Origin: Amphibalanus amphitrite
Taxonomy: Eukaryota > Arthropoda > Thecostraca > Balanomorpha > Balanidae
Direction: 5' to 3'
Assembly (NCBI RefSeq): GCF_019059575.1
Contig: NW_024881707.1
Coordinates: forward strand, 762,115 to 826,114
Length of the DNA: 64,000 bases
Every line of letters begins with the position of its first letter. The first letter of the stretch is position 1. The notes under the pieces are model-generated. The model did not search any database and was not told the origin of the DNA. It saw only the letters and a program-made list of their open reading frames with translations. This document shows, piece by piece, positions 28,556-40,883 of the stretch. Position numbers and translations under genes: made by a program.

Positions 28556-29582
28556 CACGCGCACTGCAGCGGGTCTGAGCCGAACACGAACTGCAGGGGG
28601 GGGGGTTGAAAACAACCCCCCCTGAGATCTCGAAAACGGCGCAACGTAGCGACAAGCGGTAAACGGCGTTGGATAGGTTAAGATGAGATCGACAAGAAAT
28701 ACTAAGATCATTTTTGGGTCAGGTCAAAAACGAGGTCACCAGAGGTCACCGAAGACAAAATGTTACGATTTTCACAACAGGAATTTCGCGGTAGTTTTTC
28801 TTGAATAACTTGTCTTGCACACAAGACAGAGGATCGATTCGAACGCCATCGTTCTTAGCTCGTCAAGGCGCATCGAATGATATATAATATGACCTCGAAA
28901 GGTCAAGTTGAAAATTTGACCTCAGGTCAAGGTCATGACCTGACCGAAATAGGTCATGTTGCATATCATTCGATCCGCATTGACGAGAAAAACACGATAA
29001 ACGTCGAACGGAGTCTCTATCTCTACTCAATCTCAAGTTATTGAAGAAAAACCGCTGGTGACCTCAGGTGACCTAAGATGACCTGGAGATCACCTTCCAA
29101 AGGTTATAAGTGATATGTTTCGGTGAAATCACCAACAGGGACCTGTAATACTATGATCCTGAGCGTATTGAAGTCATAGGATGGCATTCAGAGTAAGTTG
29201 AAATTTCTCCCATTGACTTATAATGGGCCGGTCGCAAAAATGACCTGACCTTAGGTCATCGATATAAAAATTCCGAGATATACAAGTTGTAGCTCGTGAT
29301 GACTTTACTATTTCCTGTGGGTTTCAAGATCATATCTCAACAACTGTGGGCTTGGTGGGATTGCAAACTTCGAAATTTACGTTTCGAGGTAGGGTCACTT
29401 GACCTGACCTGGTGACCTGACCATAGGTCACCTGGGGTCAAAATTTTTACTCAAGGTGTGGAAAAGTTGTGAGAACAGGTATGCAAAATTTGGCGGCGCT
29501 ACGCGCCGCCGTTTTCTCGCAATTTGCGAAAAACCACAGGGGGGGGGGTTGAAAACAACCCCCCCCCCCTGCAGTGCGCGTG
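28556..29582. mobile_element. TTAA element, family III, 1027 bases
   Basis: Inverted ends CACGCGCACTGCAG between TTAA sites (28552-28555, 29583-29586). Poly-G/poly-C hairpins lie at both ends and a GGCGGCGC hairpin at 29492-29510. The interior has many TGACCT and AGGTCA half-sites. Confidence 0.92.
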
Positions 29583-29586
29583 TTAA

Positions 29587-30678
29587 TTTAGAGCCTGAAC
29601 GTTTACTGAACTCTGATTATATCGCAGTCACTTTCGTCCAAAAGCCTGAGAAAAAATGCTGTGACAAGCTATCCAATACCGGGTATTGGATATACCCTCT
29701 GGTATAATCGCTTTGTCCTCCCGAGGCGACTGTCAGAACCTGGCACGTGGGCACGGCACCAGAGAGCCCGGGTCGCGGGAGGCGAGCTGCTCGAGAGATC
29801 AAGGCAGCCGGTTCAGCGGGTACACGGCGATAGCCGATAGTGCTGGTGTTCGAGGCTCGACATTTTCACCTCCGCGTCGGACTGTCAGACCCGAGGTCAC
29901 AGCTCGAGTCGCCTGGCGCCCTGCCCTGCGCACACTTCCCTTTGTCAGAGCGATCGCCATCGGCGCGGCGGGTGGTGACCTTTCAAACATGAACTGCTGT
30001 CATAAGTGCCGAATGGCGACAGGTCGCAGGGGTTTCGACGAGGCGTTGGGAGTTCAGCGCTCAGCAGTCACTATGCGGTTCAATTTAATTAAATAATGCC
30101 TGGTGGCTGATAGCAGCACCATTTGATAGATATCTGTCATTTCCGACAGCAACAGCTATCGATAAATAATAGCAATAACGAAGTACCTACCTTATATAAC
30201 AATTGTGTTTTCCGACCCGTTCATAATGTAGGTATAGGCACACCGCCGTGAAAAAAAAAAAATTGGAGTCCATAAATATCAGATCGATGCAACCGTATAT
30301 GTGTGTGAATTGTGAAATTAACCTACGGATGCAATGCGGTAGGCATACTAATTTTGAGGGGAGCATATAGGTAGGGCAGGGCAGATATAACATACATTAT
30401 ACCTGCCCAGGATGGAAAACCGGGGAAACCATAGGGGGATCCAAGAAGCAGTCTAGGACGCTTTATATGAAGAGCATTGGTACCTCTCCCCCCCCAAAAA
30501 AAAAAACATCTGCAAATTCCAAAAACTCCGCGGATTTGGTTTCCCTCGAACTGCTGTGAACATTTAAGCAAACTTTTTAACAATTTAAAAGTTTTTTAAA
30601 AGCAAACAATTTTAGTAACTACGTGTAAAATTGATGTCTGGAGGGGTCCTGAAAGTATGGTGACGATAGCTGCAGTCG
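29587..30678. other. Intergenic, no gene supported
   Basis: A GC-rich stretch at 29700-30080 has an open plus-strand frame of 136 codons that I do not recognise. There is a poly-A/poly-C patch near 30490. I see nothing else. Confidence 0.4.
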
Positions 30679-30682
30679 TTAA

Positions 30683-31149
30683 AGGGACCCTCCCACCTTA
30701 ACATTAGTTTTGAGTTGAGATAGCCAAGTTTGCGGCCAGGCTCAGAAACCACCATTTATCCTGGTCGCAACCCCCGCAGCTTTATGGTGTTCAAGAAATT
30801 TCTTCCCTTTACTTGCAGGGTGGGACCAGCGTGGTCCCTATCTCTTAACCATTACGGGAATCTGATGACGTCATCAGGGTTTCGAACGTCCGTTAAATGT
30901 TTGACTTAAACGTTTTGTAGCACGCGGTGGTATATGCTGCTTTGCGCGCAACAAATGCCGCACTTTCAAATAAAGTCGCTAGGAACAGCGGAGATCCCAA
31001 AAAGTAAACAAAAGTAAATGTCTAATATCTTGAAAACCGGTGAATATTTTTCGATGAAATTTGGTAGATATTCGTTTTTGCTCTTTCTGAACCGAGCGAC
31101 ATCACTTTCATGCCAATTCATTAACTTTTTTTAAGGTGGGAGGGTCCCT
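30683..31149. mobile_element. TTAA element, family VI, 467 bases, copy 1
   Basis: Inverted ends AGGGACCCTCCCACCTT between TTAA sites (30679-30682, 31150-31153). The copy at 60318-60784 has the same length to the base. It has no half-site array, unlike the larger families. Confidence 0.92.
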
Positions 31150-31291
31150 TTAAAGAGATATCTATACAGAAAAAGACGGGGGTGTCCCCCCCCCTACGGG
31201 GCGCTGGTTACCTTTTCTGCTTGCAAGAGCGTGTAACAAGTTTGAAGTAAGCTATAGTATAGGGGAGAGTTACCATTATGCGCGCGCTTAA

Positions 31292-32226
31292 CCCTCGCCC
31301 ATGTAGGGGGGGTTGGTGCAACCCCCCCCCCTGAGGTTTTTCGGAAAAAGTGCAAAAACGGCGGCGCGCAGCGCCGCCAAATTTTGGGTACCTTATGGGG
31401 CAAACCTTGCGCATCTTTTGATAAAAAAATTTGACCGGGTCATGCCAGGTCACGGAGTTATGACGTCACAAAGGGAACAGCCTCCGGCCGGATTTTCACA
31501 AACTGAGTGCCAACGCCCGAGGTTTCCTGCCGGTGGTACGGACATCGGTTGATGGATCGTGATGAAACTTCCCATGCATGTTGGGGCAAGTATTGGCTAT
31601 CATATGGTATAAGAAACTTGACCGGGTCAGGTCAGGTCACGGAGCTATGACGTCACAAGAGGAACAGCGTCCGGTACTATTTTTGAAAAGCGCCCGAACC
31701 ACTATTTTGCTAATTCTTGTCACCTCAATGGGAATATGCAGCAATATTAGCTTCTATAGGGAGCAAATGGACATCCCAAATCCAAAAATACAATCAGATT
31801 TCAAAAATTTAAATTTTGATTTTTCGAATTTCTGCCGCCGACTGTGACCTTGCCGACTTCCGGCGCTCCCAACGCGCCATTTTTAGAGCTAGGGAAACGA
31901 AATACATACCAAACGATAGAGAATTGATCAAGGAACACGATAGTGAAGGTTTCAAGTCGATATCTCCCACCGTTTTGCCGCAATCGCCGCGGAAAATTTG
32001 AAAAAGTCTATTTTTCCGAAAATTTGACCTTTGACCGGTCAAAAGTAGGTCAAATGTTGACCTAGGACCAAAAAATATACCACCAATCGCGAGATCTCGG
32101 CGAGAGCAATCCGTTGGTCTTTTCCGCTAAGCTCTACGACGCTCCGTTTTCAAACGCCAAGGGGGGTCGCACCAACCCCCCCCCCTGCATGGGCGAAAGT
32201 GGCAGATCGCCGTTTACGGGCGAGGG
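31292..32226. mobile_element. TTAA element, family I, copy 2
   Basis: 935 bases, reverse orientation to 13682-14625 and almost identical to it; TTAA at 31288-31291 and 32227-32230. Shares the poly-G/poly-C hairpins and the GC hairpin at 31360-31378. Confidence 0.93.
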
Positions 32227-32253
32227 TTAAGCAGAAACTCAACCTGTGCTTAA

Positions 32254-33152
32254 CCCTATTAGTGGCAGGCTCCTGGCTACCCCTATTAGTGGCAGGGGGG
32301 GGGGGCTGTTTACGACCCCCCCTTGATATCTCGAGATCTAACGGGCCGATTTTCAAAATTCAAACGGCATTCGATTTCGCTTAACGTGATCTACATTTCT
32401 AAAAAATAAAAATTAAAAAATATCAATAGGGGGGGGGGGGTAGAGAGGGGTAAAAACGGGCAAATTGCAGATACATTTTAGACTGTTTATCACGGCCAGG
32501 TTTCTGAACCAATCTTAACGCAACTTTTGCCGATCGATAGAGAATGAACCAGGAATTCACATGGATCCTAAAAATATGCATTTTCAAAAATCATAGGCGG
32601 ATACAGATAATTGAGATTGGGGGTACACAAAAAGTATAGTAAATAAGGTTTTTGTTGGTACTGTTTCTAAAAAGGGTGGCAATGGTCTTGTTATGTTACA
32701 ATTTTCTTATGAGAAAACGACTACAATTGTATTGGTCATGCATAGGCGGTGTCAGGGCACCTATGTTGGGAGGTAAAACATAACCCCCCTTTTTGGACGC
32801 CTGGATCCGCCTATTATAGCAAAAACGTGTCAAAAGAGGATGCACAATAACTTTGTATATGTTATCACATGATACCTTTCATTCAATGTTCGTAAAACTG
32901 GTGTATACAGTTATAATACATCAGCATCGTAATCTTCGCCCCAAATGACTCGCTTCACGAATAGGACCCCCCAATTCCCAGTGCTCTGGAGCCGCCCCTG
33001 GTAAAGGTATGAACTTGAAATTTTCAGGGAATGTGCCCAATTTAGTTTTAGGAAAAGTCAGAAAATTTCAGCATCGTAGCTTCAGCGGTTTCGGAGATAT
33101 TCCCGAAAAAACTGAGGGGTGGATAAAAACAACCCCCCTGCCACTAATAGGG
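32254..33152. mobile_element. TTAA element, family II, 899 bases
   Basis: Inverted ends CCCTATTAGTGGCAGG between TTAA sites (32250-32253, 33153-33156). The first 16 bases of the left end are repeated once just inside it. It holds a degenerate hAT fragment in the middle. Confidence 0.9.
32592..32815. mobile_element. Degenerate hAT MITE nested in the family II element
   Basis: Starts CATAGGCGGATACAG and ends near CTGGATCCGCCTAT, the inverted end pair seen in other hAT elements here. The 8-base flanks do not match, so the borders are approximate. A separate right-end-like CTGGAGCCGCCCCTG lies near 32988-33002. Confidence 0.55.
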
Positions 33153-35329
33153 TTAAGCAATGTGTCTAGTGAATTCGGTCTCTTCCTAAAAACGACCGAT
33201 TAATGTTTTTTTTTTTCTAGTTAAATCTACCTCAACTCTTTTAATCAAAGTACATTTTATTGGAACAAATTCCGGTTTTCCTAACCCCTGCAAAAGGCGC
33301 AATTAGGCACAGCATGCCCTAATTGCGCCACGTGAAATAATGCATTAAAGAACCATGCAAAGTTAGCCCTTCTACTTGCAAGGGCGATAATGTTCCCCTG
33401 AATGTCCTTATTGGTCAGTACGGGCCTCTCAGACCTTCTGGGGTCAAATTCCGGCTTCTAACACCAATTATTGAAAGACCGTTTTTTATAACATAATACG
33501 ATAACATTGAAAGCCTCGATGTCTTGACTTAGCCCTAAATGCGCCCATGCCATGGCGCATTTTGTGTGGGCGCAATTCGGAATGTGTCATATGGCAGCAA
33601 AATATTGATAATGCATTTGCCGTCTTGTTTTTTTTTTTGTCTCTCCATACCCGGCACATATACCATAATACTACTAAAATCACTTTTTACTCCACCCTTC
33701 CTCACGAACACTCAGTAACAGTTCAATAAGCAAGCAGGCTCAGGATAAGAAAACACTACATTTTACAAAACCACTCCAAGTAGGCGGCTTACAGCCTTTG
33801 ACGCTGATAGCGGTAGGTCTAAAAATATTTTTTTGATGATTGTTATTAATAAATTGTTTTCTAAACACCAATCTGAATCGACCTATTGGGTTCACAGAAA
33901 ATGACGAGGGCGCAATTAGGAGACCGGGCGCAGATTGAACACTCTCCCCTAATAAAAAACATTACGCGCTGTTGTGAACTTCTAAAAACTGAAAGGGTCC
34001 GCTGCGCTGCTACACATGAAAGCAAAAAGGCACAAAGCTGTAGCCAGTAGTGGTGTCAATCGGAACTTGAATTTTCGGAATTCCGATTTTGTCCAATGTC
34101 CAATTCGGAATTCGTTTGGACAATGACAGCAGGCTTTGGACAACTTTGGACAATCGCTTGCTACACCTCAACATTTTTATAAAGTAATCGTGTTTAACAT
34201 TGATTGGCTATTAGAAAACTCAGCTTTCGATATGATTAACACTTTTGAGCTGGTAATGGTAGGAGCAAATTAAATAACAGTGTTGAGTGTAAACAATTGC
34301 GTAGGTGGTACGGTTCTCCAGTAAAAGTCTTGTTGGTTTTGCTTTTTTGGATATATCTGGTCCTATATTATGTTCAAATGCATAAGTATGAACCCGAATT
34401 GTGTGTATGCACATTTACCACTAGACTGTAAAATTGCATCCTTGTATGCCAAATACTTTCCGAGATATTCACCAAAAACCTCATTTTCTGCCGTTTGGGG
34501 TATTCTGGCCGCAATCTGCCTGGGATCGCCTATGACATCAGTAGAGCCATCTAACGAGAGGAACGCGGAAACACAGAATCATGAATGAGTCGAGCGCGTA
34601 GTAAACGGTGTATGAAAGGGAGACTCGGCAGAGGCTATCCGGGTGGCCGGCGGGCGGCGCGCCCTTAGGCAACGGCCGACCCTTCGGACCGCGTGGGGTG
34701 AGAGGTCGCGCTCGGGAGTCGGGAAGTCTCGGCTCTAGGTTTCAGCGCTGTGCAGTCAGGAAGGGAGGGGAGGATAGCGCTAGCCCGACTGACTTGTATC
34801 TCGGCTGATTCGTGTGGGGTGGAAGGGAGCACAGAACGGGATGGTGGTTAGTGATGGATGGTGAGATGGTGGTTAGGTTAGTGCGTACTGCGTAGAACGT
34901 AGCTGAACATGCATTGTTTTTCATGACAAACAGCATGCAGCATAATGTGCGGGATTATGCCAGAACTGATACAAAAAGGGAACTATATTTCGGGCGAGGG
35001 AGTGGATAGGTGCCGTGACACAGCATGACGAAGACGATGCTGCCAAAATCGGGATGCTTTTTTGCCCCCATTCTTCTACCCCTAACATGGAGCGCTTGAC
35101 CCGAACTTAGAGGTCCCCGACTGACCTTAGACCTTAAAATCGCACCCGTCAAGTGCGCTACCTTTTCTTCAGGGGCGCTCTTCCTGGTTGCCTCTGTTCT
35201 TACCAATAACTAAAGCAAATCGAACGTATAATTAAAAAGGCAGGCACCTGAAATACAATTTTATTCACACCCGCATACTTGTTTTGACCTATATCTTCTC
35301 ATATCATAATATATCACTTCAGTGCTTAA

Positions 35330-37072
35330 CCCTCAACAGACTTTTGGGTTTTCTGCATATACCCAGGCCGAGGGGGGGGGGGCGATTACGACCCCTCTCC
35401 GTCTTTTCGCCCCTAATTGAGCTAGCGCCTTCCGGATAAAACTGAGCGCGTGTGTCGTATGAGATGCAGCAGCTGGTGCCCGAGTTGAATGTCTCAGGTC
35501 AAACGATAAACTCTGAGGTCAGAATAAGTGCTCCAAGTCGCGGGATCGGTTTTTTGGTAAACAACTTCACCATAGTTGGATACAGAGCCAAGGTAATGGC
35601 ACCATCGAGTTTTGCATGCTCAAGCGCGTCGAATAGTATACGCTTTATTTTTGTTGAGGTCAATTTAAGGTGTTCACCTCAGGTCATGATCAGGGCAGAG
35701 CCACTCAGTCCACGAAGCTGGCCCAAGGAGGTCGTATCGCTTATTTGATTCGGTAGGTCCTCACAAGTCCTTTGGTGGCTTCCCGACTCGGCTATAGCCG
35801 AGTCGAGCTATAGCTCAAGTTGAGCTATAGCTCAACTTGATCGGGACTTTTTTGGTGAAAACTCCTGTGACCCTAGTGACGTCATACATGAAGTCGCCTA
35901 AGATCAAGAATGCAAAAGTAAATGCTGGGGCTCGTAAAGATTGTATAATATCACGAATTAATGCGCTTGAGATAGCTTTAGACGGCTCCCGGCGCCAAAA
36001 TAACAGTTTTCATATTTCCCCATTGATTAATAATCGTGAAGTTGCGTGACCGACTTGACTTCAGGTGACTCTTAAGAAAAATACGAGATAACTACATTCA
36101 AGTTGTGAGGCCTCTAGGAGATAGTATTATGTAGATCATATAAGCTTCATTACCCAGTGAAAGGTCCCCTGGCACGAAGGGTGTTGCGACGTCGCAACAT
36201 TTTGGGACCTTACAGAGGTTCACTTTTGACGTCATTGGTCAACGGCCTGACCTTAACCTTCGCACTTGTAAGAGGGTGTCGAACAGACGCCCCATTCTCA
36301 GTTTTTCGCAAATAACTCGCGCAAAAAGCGGCTGTTCGCGACGAAGCTTTCAGTACCCTCAAGTTAATCAATATTACGCCTACCCTTAAAATTCTTATGA
36401 CCCTGACTCAAAAGACCTTTGACTTGTGACCTGTTTTCCGAGATATGTTTGGCCGGAATCGCGATTTAGCGTATTTTGACTCACATTATGAGCGCGTTTA
36501 TTGTCTTTTTGTGGCTTTAAGCGATCAAACATGTGAAAGGATGTTGATCCCATGGATTCTAGTGGGTATCAAGGTCACGTGAAGGTCAGTCAGGTCACTG
36601 ACCTTTGATGACCTTAGTTCACTGCTTCGAGTTCTACATGCTTCTAGGGTAGATTTTGGAGTTGATTTCGCATTTAGAAACCGTTTGAGCATTTACGAAG
36701 TAGTTTTGGTTCCCTCGTAACATGTGACCTGACCTGACCTGACCCGACCTGGACTAGATGCACGAAAACATCATCTGTGATAAAAGTTAACTTGAAATTC
36801 GTGATCAGCACCCCCGCAAAACCTTATAACAGCCTCACTTTAAGAGGCTCTAACAGGTCCCGATTTTCCCGACTTTTGAGTATATATTGACTTATCAAGT
36901 CAACAAATGACCTTGGACCTTAAAATTGTGTATCAACGGCCTCCTCTCGTCACGGGCAATACGCTCTTTTTCCGCGAAGCTCTAGCTCGATCAGGGTCTG
37001 AACGGCAAAGGGGTCCAACGGACCCCCTCCCCTTTATGCTAGACGCTGGCAAAACACCAATATGAGCGAGGG
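35330..37072. mobile_element. Two joined TTAA-type elements (family V fragment and a diverged family IV copy)
   Basis: TTAA at 35326-35329 precedes CCCTCAACAGAC and a poly-G/poly-C hairpin. At 36257 a second unit starts after TTAA with CCTTCGCAC and runs to GCGAGGG before TTAA at 37073-37076; it is a diverged copy of family IV. The right end of the first unit is not found. Perfect palindromes occur at 35784-35803, 35817-35838 and 36183-36198. Confidence 0.7.
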
Positions 37073-37318
37073 TTAAAATACAGCTGCTGTCATACAAATT
37101 CGGCTGGAATCAAAGGTCAGGTTTGCAAAATTTCAGCTCTCGCAGCAAATAGACATGTGGAGGCGGCACCCGTCTCCCCGCCCCCTCTTCTCCTCTCGGC
37201 CACTGCCAGCGAGGTTTTAAACGTATCATACACATTACAAAGCATCATATCAGATGACGCACCCGAGCAGCCATATGCACTGAACAAAAGCTTATTACCC
37301 ACCCTAGTCTATCGGCAC

Positions 37319-37580
37319 TAGAGATGTCAATCGGATACAAACTTTTTGGTATACCGATGCCAAACCGATACCAACTCGGTATTTGGTATTTCACTGCTAA
37401 TGTGTTTGGTATTTTGTTGGTATCATGAACCCTTGCTAATGTTTAGGAGGCTAAGAAATAGGTAAAAAGTTGGTATTTTGCTCATGTTCCCAAGTTGGTT
37501 TGGTTTCGGTATTTCTCCACGGTTTTGGTTGGTATTTGGTTTGGTACCGGTATTCCGATTTTCCGTAATTGACATCACTA
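37319..37580. mobile_element. hAT MITE built on GGTAT repeats, 262 bases
   Basis: Ends TAGAGATGTCAAT and, inverted, TAGTGATGTCAAT, with perfect 8-bp duplications ATCGGCAC (37311-37318, 37581-37588). The interior repeats GGTATTTGGT-like motifs. Its ends resemble those of the larger element that contains it. Confidence 0.92.
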
Positions 37581-38304
37581 ATCGGCACCATAGCACATGG
37601 TCGAGACTGTCGTCAGCCACGGACGCGCACTCGACCAACCCTCCGAGCCCGTTGACTGCGGGTGACCTTGACATGTCAAGCCTGATCGGCCGCCGGCCGC
37701 TGTCGTGCGGCCGTTACACGCGGAGGGGAGGGAGACACAAAGCTCTACGTTATAGCTGACCTCTGACCTTTCCCTGCGCCCTGGTCACTGACCCCGCTCC
37801 ATGTCGCTGGGCGGTGGCATGGCGGTGGAAACCGGTTCTAGCCTCTACACATGCCACCATTCTAACGCTCCCCTCCCCACGCTACTACGCGGCGTGGAGT
37901 ACGCTCGTGCGTAACTGGGCGGAGCAAGGGGGCACGCGATACAGGGGCGGAACTGGTTGCCCTCCCGCTCGCCGAGCGACCAACGACTAATACCCTGGAG
38001 AACCGTACATGTCTATTGATAATCCTCAACATATTGCGTAGGTGTCGGGCATCTTTGGACAAATGGCTGGCTTGGATATTTTTGGACGGACAGTCGACGT
38101 AAGTATTGGACATTGGACGGACATCGGACACACGTTTTCTGAAATTGACAGCACTAGTAGCCAGGCTTCACTTGGTTACTGCCTTCTCTCCACTACCCTG
38201 CGTCAAACGGTTGTTAGAAACACACAGTGTGACATTTGGATAAATCTCCGTCACAGTTGACGCCATCACGTGTCAGAATGACAGCTGAGGTCACGCACAA
38301 ACTG

Positions 38305-38311
38305 TATAAAA
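38305..38311 (+). promoter_or_regulatory. TATA box of cp20k-like gene A
   Basis: TATAAAA lies 72 bases before the start codon, matching the 70-base spacing in gene C. Transcription probably starts near 38332-38340. Confidence 0.75.
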
Positions 38312-38376
38312 CTGACCCGTATGCCAGATGTCCACATTCTTACATTGTGCTTCATATCGTACATTCATCATAAATC

Positions 38377-39567
38377 ATGCAGTCGACGCTTTTTGTACTG
38401 TTTTTGGCAGCAGCCAGTACGGTTTTCTACGCCGCCGGCCAGGGGCAGGGTGAGTGTTTGGTCTCATCTAAAATATTCATCGAATTCGTGAATAAATGTA
38501 TTTCAACTTAGCCTTTTTCAACTTAAATTTTGGTTCCTGATCTCGTTTATTTCGAGGGTGCGGGTAAAAATGAAGCGCAAGCTGGTCTTGAAGAAACAAT
38601 CTTTTCTTTATAAGCCATTGTAAGGATTTTACCCCCGAAATTGTTGTGTTATTCAGTGTGAGGTATATGAAAAGGTGCCTGAGGCCCCAATCAGAAGTAA
38701 TTCATCCCAAAATTGCCTAATTTCCAAATGGCTGATTCGTCTGGTCTGGCATCCAAGAACTTCTCGCGCTGGGAATCAGACGCTTGAATAATTTCTCTTT
38801 AAGCCCATAGACTTAACACTAGCTTGGACAATGTCAGCTAAGCACCCTAGATGCTAGCTATAGGCGCTCAACGGCCCTTCAACATTACGACCCGATTCCT
38901 GAAATATATGAATTGACTTCTTTCCACTATTTTCCAAAGTTGTCAGCACATGGCACCAACCGCCCGGAGTCAGCGCCGCCTGGGCGTGGCCTGAGCAATG
39001 CAGCAAAAGCCAAAGCAGGCCGATACCCTAAAATTTTCTGAGCCCGTAAAACACCTTAACTATGATAGTTCACAATTAAAAAGTTCACTCGTGCGACGTG
39101 CATGCTTCACCATTTCTAATTCACATATCGACTTCGCACAAATGTGGTTACAAGAACATATAAGACTCTGCTTGTCAGAATTTGATGATCGTTTTATTAA
39201 GCAGATATCGTTTTATATAACAGCCATATAAAAAGACACATTTTTTCAGACATATTTTCACCTTGAACCTAATCTTTTTTCAGGTCCGCCATGCAACCCG
39301 GGCAACCCCAACTTCAACTGCACGGATAGTTGTGACTGCGCAGAATTGCGGTACTGCCCCCCGGCTTTCCCTTGCTTCCGCCTGCCCAGCGGCAACGAGA
39401 CCGAGCCTAGCTGCGACTGCAACCAGCTGACGCCGTGCGACTCGTCACACCCGTGCTGGCGCACCACTGTCATCAACGGGACGCTCACCGACAACAACTG
39501 CGACTGCGACTCAATTGCCTGCAGCACCAGCCACCCGTGCTACCACCGCCAGTGTAGCTGTGACTGA
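38377..39567 (+). CDS. cp20k-like secreted cysteine-rich protein, gene A (two exons)
   Basis: Exons are 38377-38449 and 39284-39567. The donor is G|GTGAGT and the acceptor TTTTTTCAG; phase 1. The product is 118 residues. The first 20 or so form a signal peptide (MQSTLFVLFLAAASTVFYAA). The mature part has 16 cysteines in three imperfect repeats of the form CDC, four to six residues, C, then a Pro-Cys-aromatic motif (FPCF, HPCW, HPCY). This is the repeat plan of barnacle cement protein 20k, a disulfide-bonded interfacial adhesive secreted by the cement glands. Unlike classic cp20k and gene C it has few His and carries three N-glycosylation sequons (NCT, NET, NGT), two of them in the loops between repeats. 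The gene is on the same strand and has the same exon plan as gene C. The family assignment is strong; whether it is used in cement or as another secreted matrix protein is inference. Confidence 0.9.
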
Positions 39568-39876
39568 ACTGTGAGCTGGCCGTGACTGGCCGTTCACAGA
39601 TCACAGTGGCCGTTCTGAAACCGGTTTTTCGATTTTACCTAGCTAGGTAGTTTGGTGCAAGAGGCCTCTGATCTGACGTCAATTGCCTGCTTCGCCTGAG
39701 ACTGTCGGCCTAGACAGCTTCACTCTGGACGATAAATTTGAATACAGAATAGCATTACAGTCGCATAATTCGAGTGCGTTTTGTTAAGTTTCATCCATCA
39801 TAACTACAGTGTAGTTGGTCATGGATTGGCATCATTAATTGGCAAGGAAGACCAAAATCTGGAATTACATATCTGA

Positions 39877-39882
39877 AATAAA
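39877..39882 (+). terminator. Polyadenylation signal AATAAA of gene A
   Basis: 310 bases after the TGA stop, the first AATAAA on this strand. Confidence 0.6.
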
Positions 39883-40033
39883 TGCAATGATATGATGATG
39901 GTGTTGATTTCTTCTTTATTGTAACAGTGACGGTGCGCTGTAACGGTGGATTCAAAGACGAAATGATCCAAGTTACCGTCGCATTATTCAAGCGAGCTTT
40001 CAGTTTTTTTTTTTTTTATTATTTAATACCACA

Positions 40034-40259
40034 CACTGGCGGATCCAGGGAAAATGCCCCCTCGCAGCGCCCGAAATCGACAACAATGTGCTATAAACAA
40101 CTTTTATTGAGACTTAAGTTTGTTTTAAACTGCACAGCAGTGCGTACTGCGTAACAAATGGAACCCAATGAGTTTTTTTAATTTGGAAAAGCTTTATTGA
40201 AGATACACCCCCCCCCCCCCCCCGCAGCGTCCAAGACCGCCTTTCTGGATCCGACAGTG
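40034..40259. mobile_element. hAT MITE downstream of gene A, 226 bases
   Basis: Ends CACTGGCGGATCCAGG and, inverted, CACTGTCGGATCCAG. The flanks ATACCACA and CTACCATA agree at six of eight positions, so the duplication has decayed. A C-rich tract lies near the right end. Confidence 0.75.
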
Positions 40260-40280
40260 CTACCATAGGATGACTGTTTT

Positions 40281-40324
40281 CGGTAATTTTTAAAATGGAC
40301 GTGGAAAACTACTATGAGGGCTAG
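40281..40324. mobile_element. Left remnant of the family VIII TTAA element split by BEL
   Basis: The sequence up to GGGCTAG matches, inverted, the stretch near 62585-62620 in the family VIII copy; it continues at 50079 after the BEL element. The remnant is short and its far end is lost. Confidence 0.6.
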
Positions 40325-40842
40325 TATTGATTACGCTAAATCAGCAAATCAATTATGGCCTTTACCACCGCACTCAATACGGTCTAATTGCACTATTCGA
40401 GCATCTTCTTACTCAAATAATAGAAACAAACATATCTCTCTTGAGTTCCATGTTGCCGTTTCTGGAATACATGACATCACGTCATACAACTTGGAGACAT
40501 AGGTTTAAGGACAACAACACTATGCATTTACCTAAATCATCTCATACAAGATCTAACGTTACAGATATAACCAAGATCGTCACTCTCACTACTAACGAAA
40601 GTCGTGTCTATTACCACAACAAAATGCGTACTTACATGAGTCTGCGGGCGGGGTTCAAAATATGTTAACACTTAACACAAAATATCACCTAACTATACTC
40701 CATATTCAATTTAGCGCAATAAACTTGCAATAAACTCCAGCTGAGACGGAAACAAAATACTGAATTCGAAATTATAAAATCGCGTGACAATTTTCTCGCG
40801 TATACACACTGCGGCGAACCCTCTTGCTGGGCGGCGCCAACA
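40325..40842 (-). repeat. BEL 3' LTR
   Basis: 518 bases, identical to the other LTR except for one extra A and the absence of the MITE insertion. On the sense strand it begins TGTTGGCGCC and ends AATCAATA. Plus-strand open frames across it are not genes. Confidence 0.95.
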
Positions 40843-40883
40843 CCCACCCCCTTGAAACCACGAGGGGTCGAAAACGAGAGGTT

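Larger units (their letters stand above)
31261..33952. mobile_element. Element with AGGGGAGAGT ends hosting two TTAA elements
   Basis: AGGGGAGAGT near 31261 is mirrored by ACTCTCCCCT near 33950. The interior repeats GCGCAATTAGG-like motifs in both directions. If the two TTAA elements are ignored it is about 850 bases. Flanks are consistent with insertion at a TA-rich site, but no clean duplication is visible, so the borders are tentative. Confidence 0.55.
34048..38156. mobile_element. Large non-autonomous hAT composite upstream of cp20k gene A, 4.1 kb
   Basis: Ends TAGTGGTGTCAAT and, inverted, TAGTGCTGTCAAT, with perfect 8-bp duplications GTAGCCAG at 34040-34047 and 38157-38164. It contains TTAA-type sequence (35330-37072), a smaller hAT MITE (37319-37580) and GC-rich stretches at 34620-34830 and 37590-37990 with no recognisable gene. 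Subterminal motifs built on TTTGGAC or TGGACA lie at both ends. It ends 140 bases before the TATA box of gene A. Confidence 0.93.

Noticed and set aside
34370-34588. Short frame inside the large hAT element as a transposase remnant
   Set aside because: The resemblance to the hAT C-terminal TS-PSER region is too weak to call.
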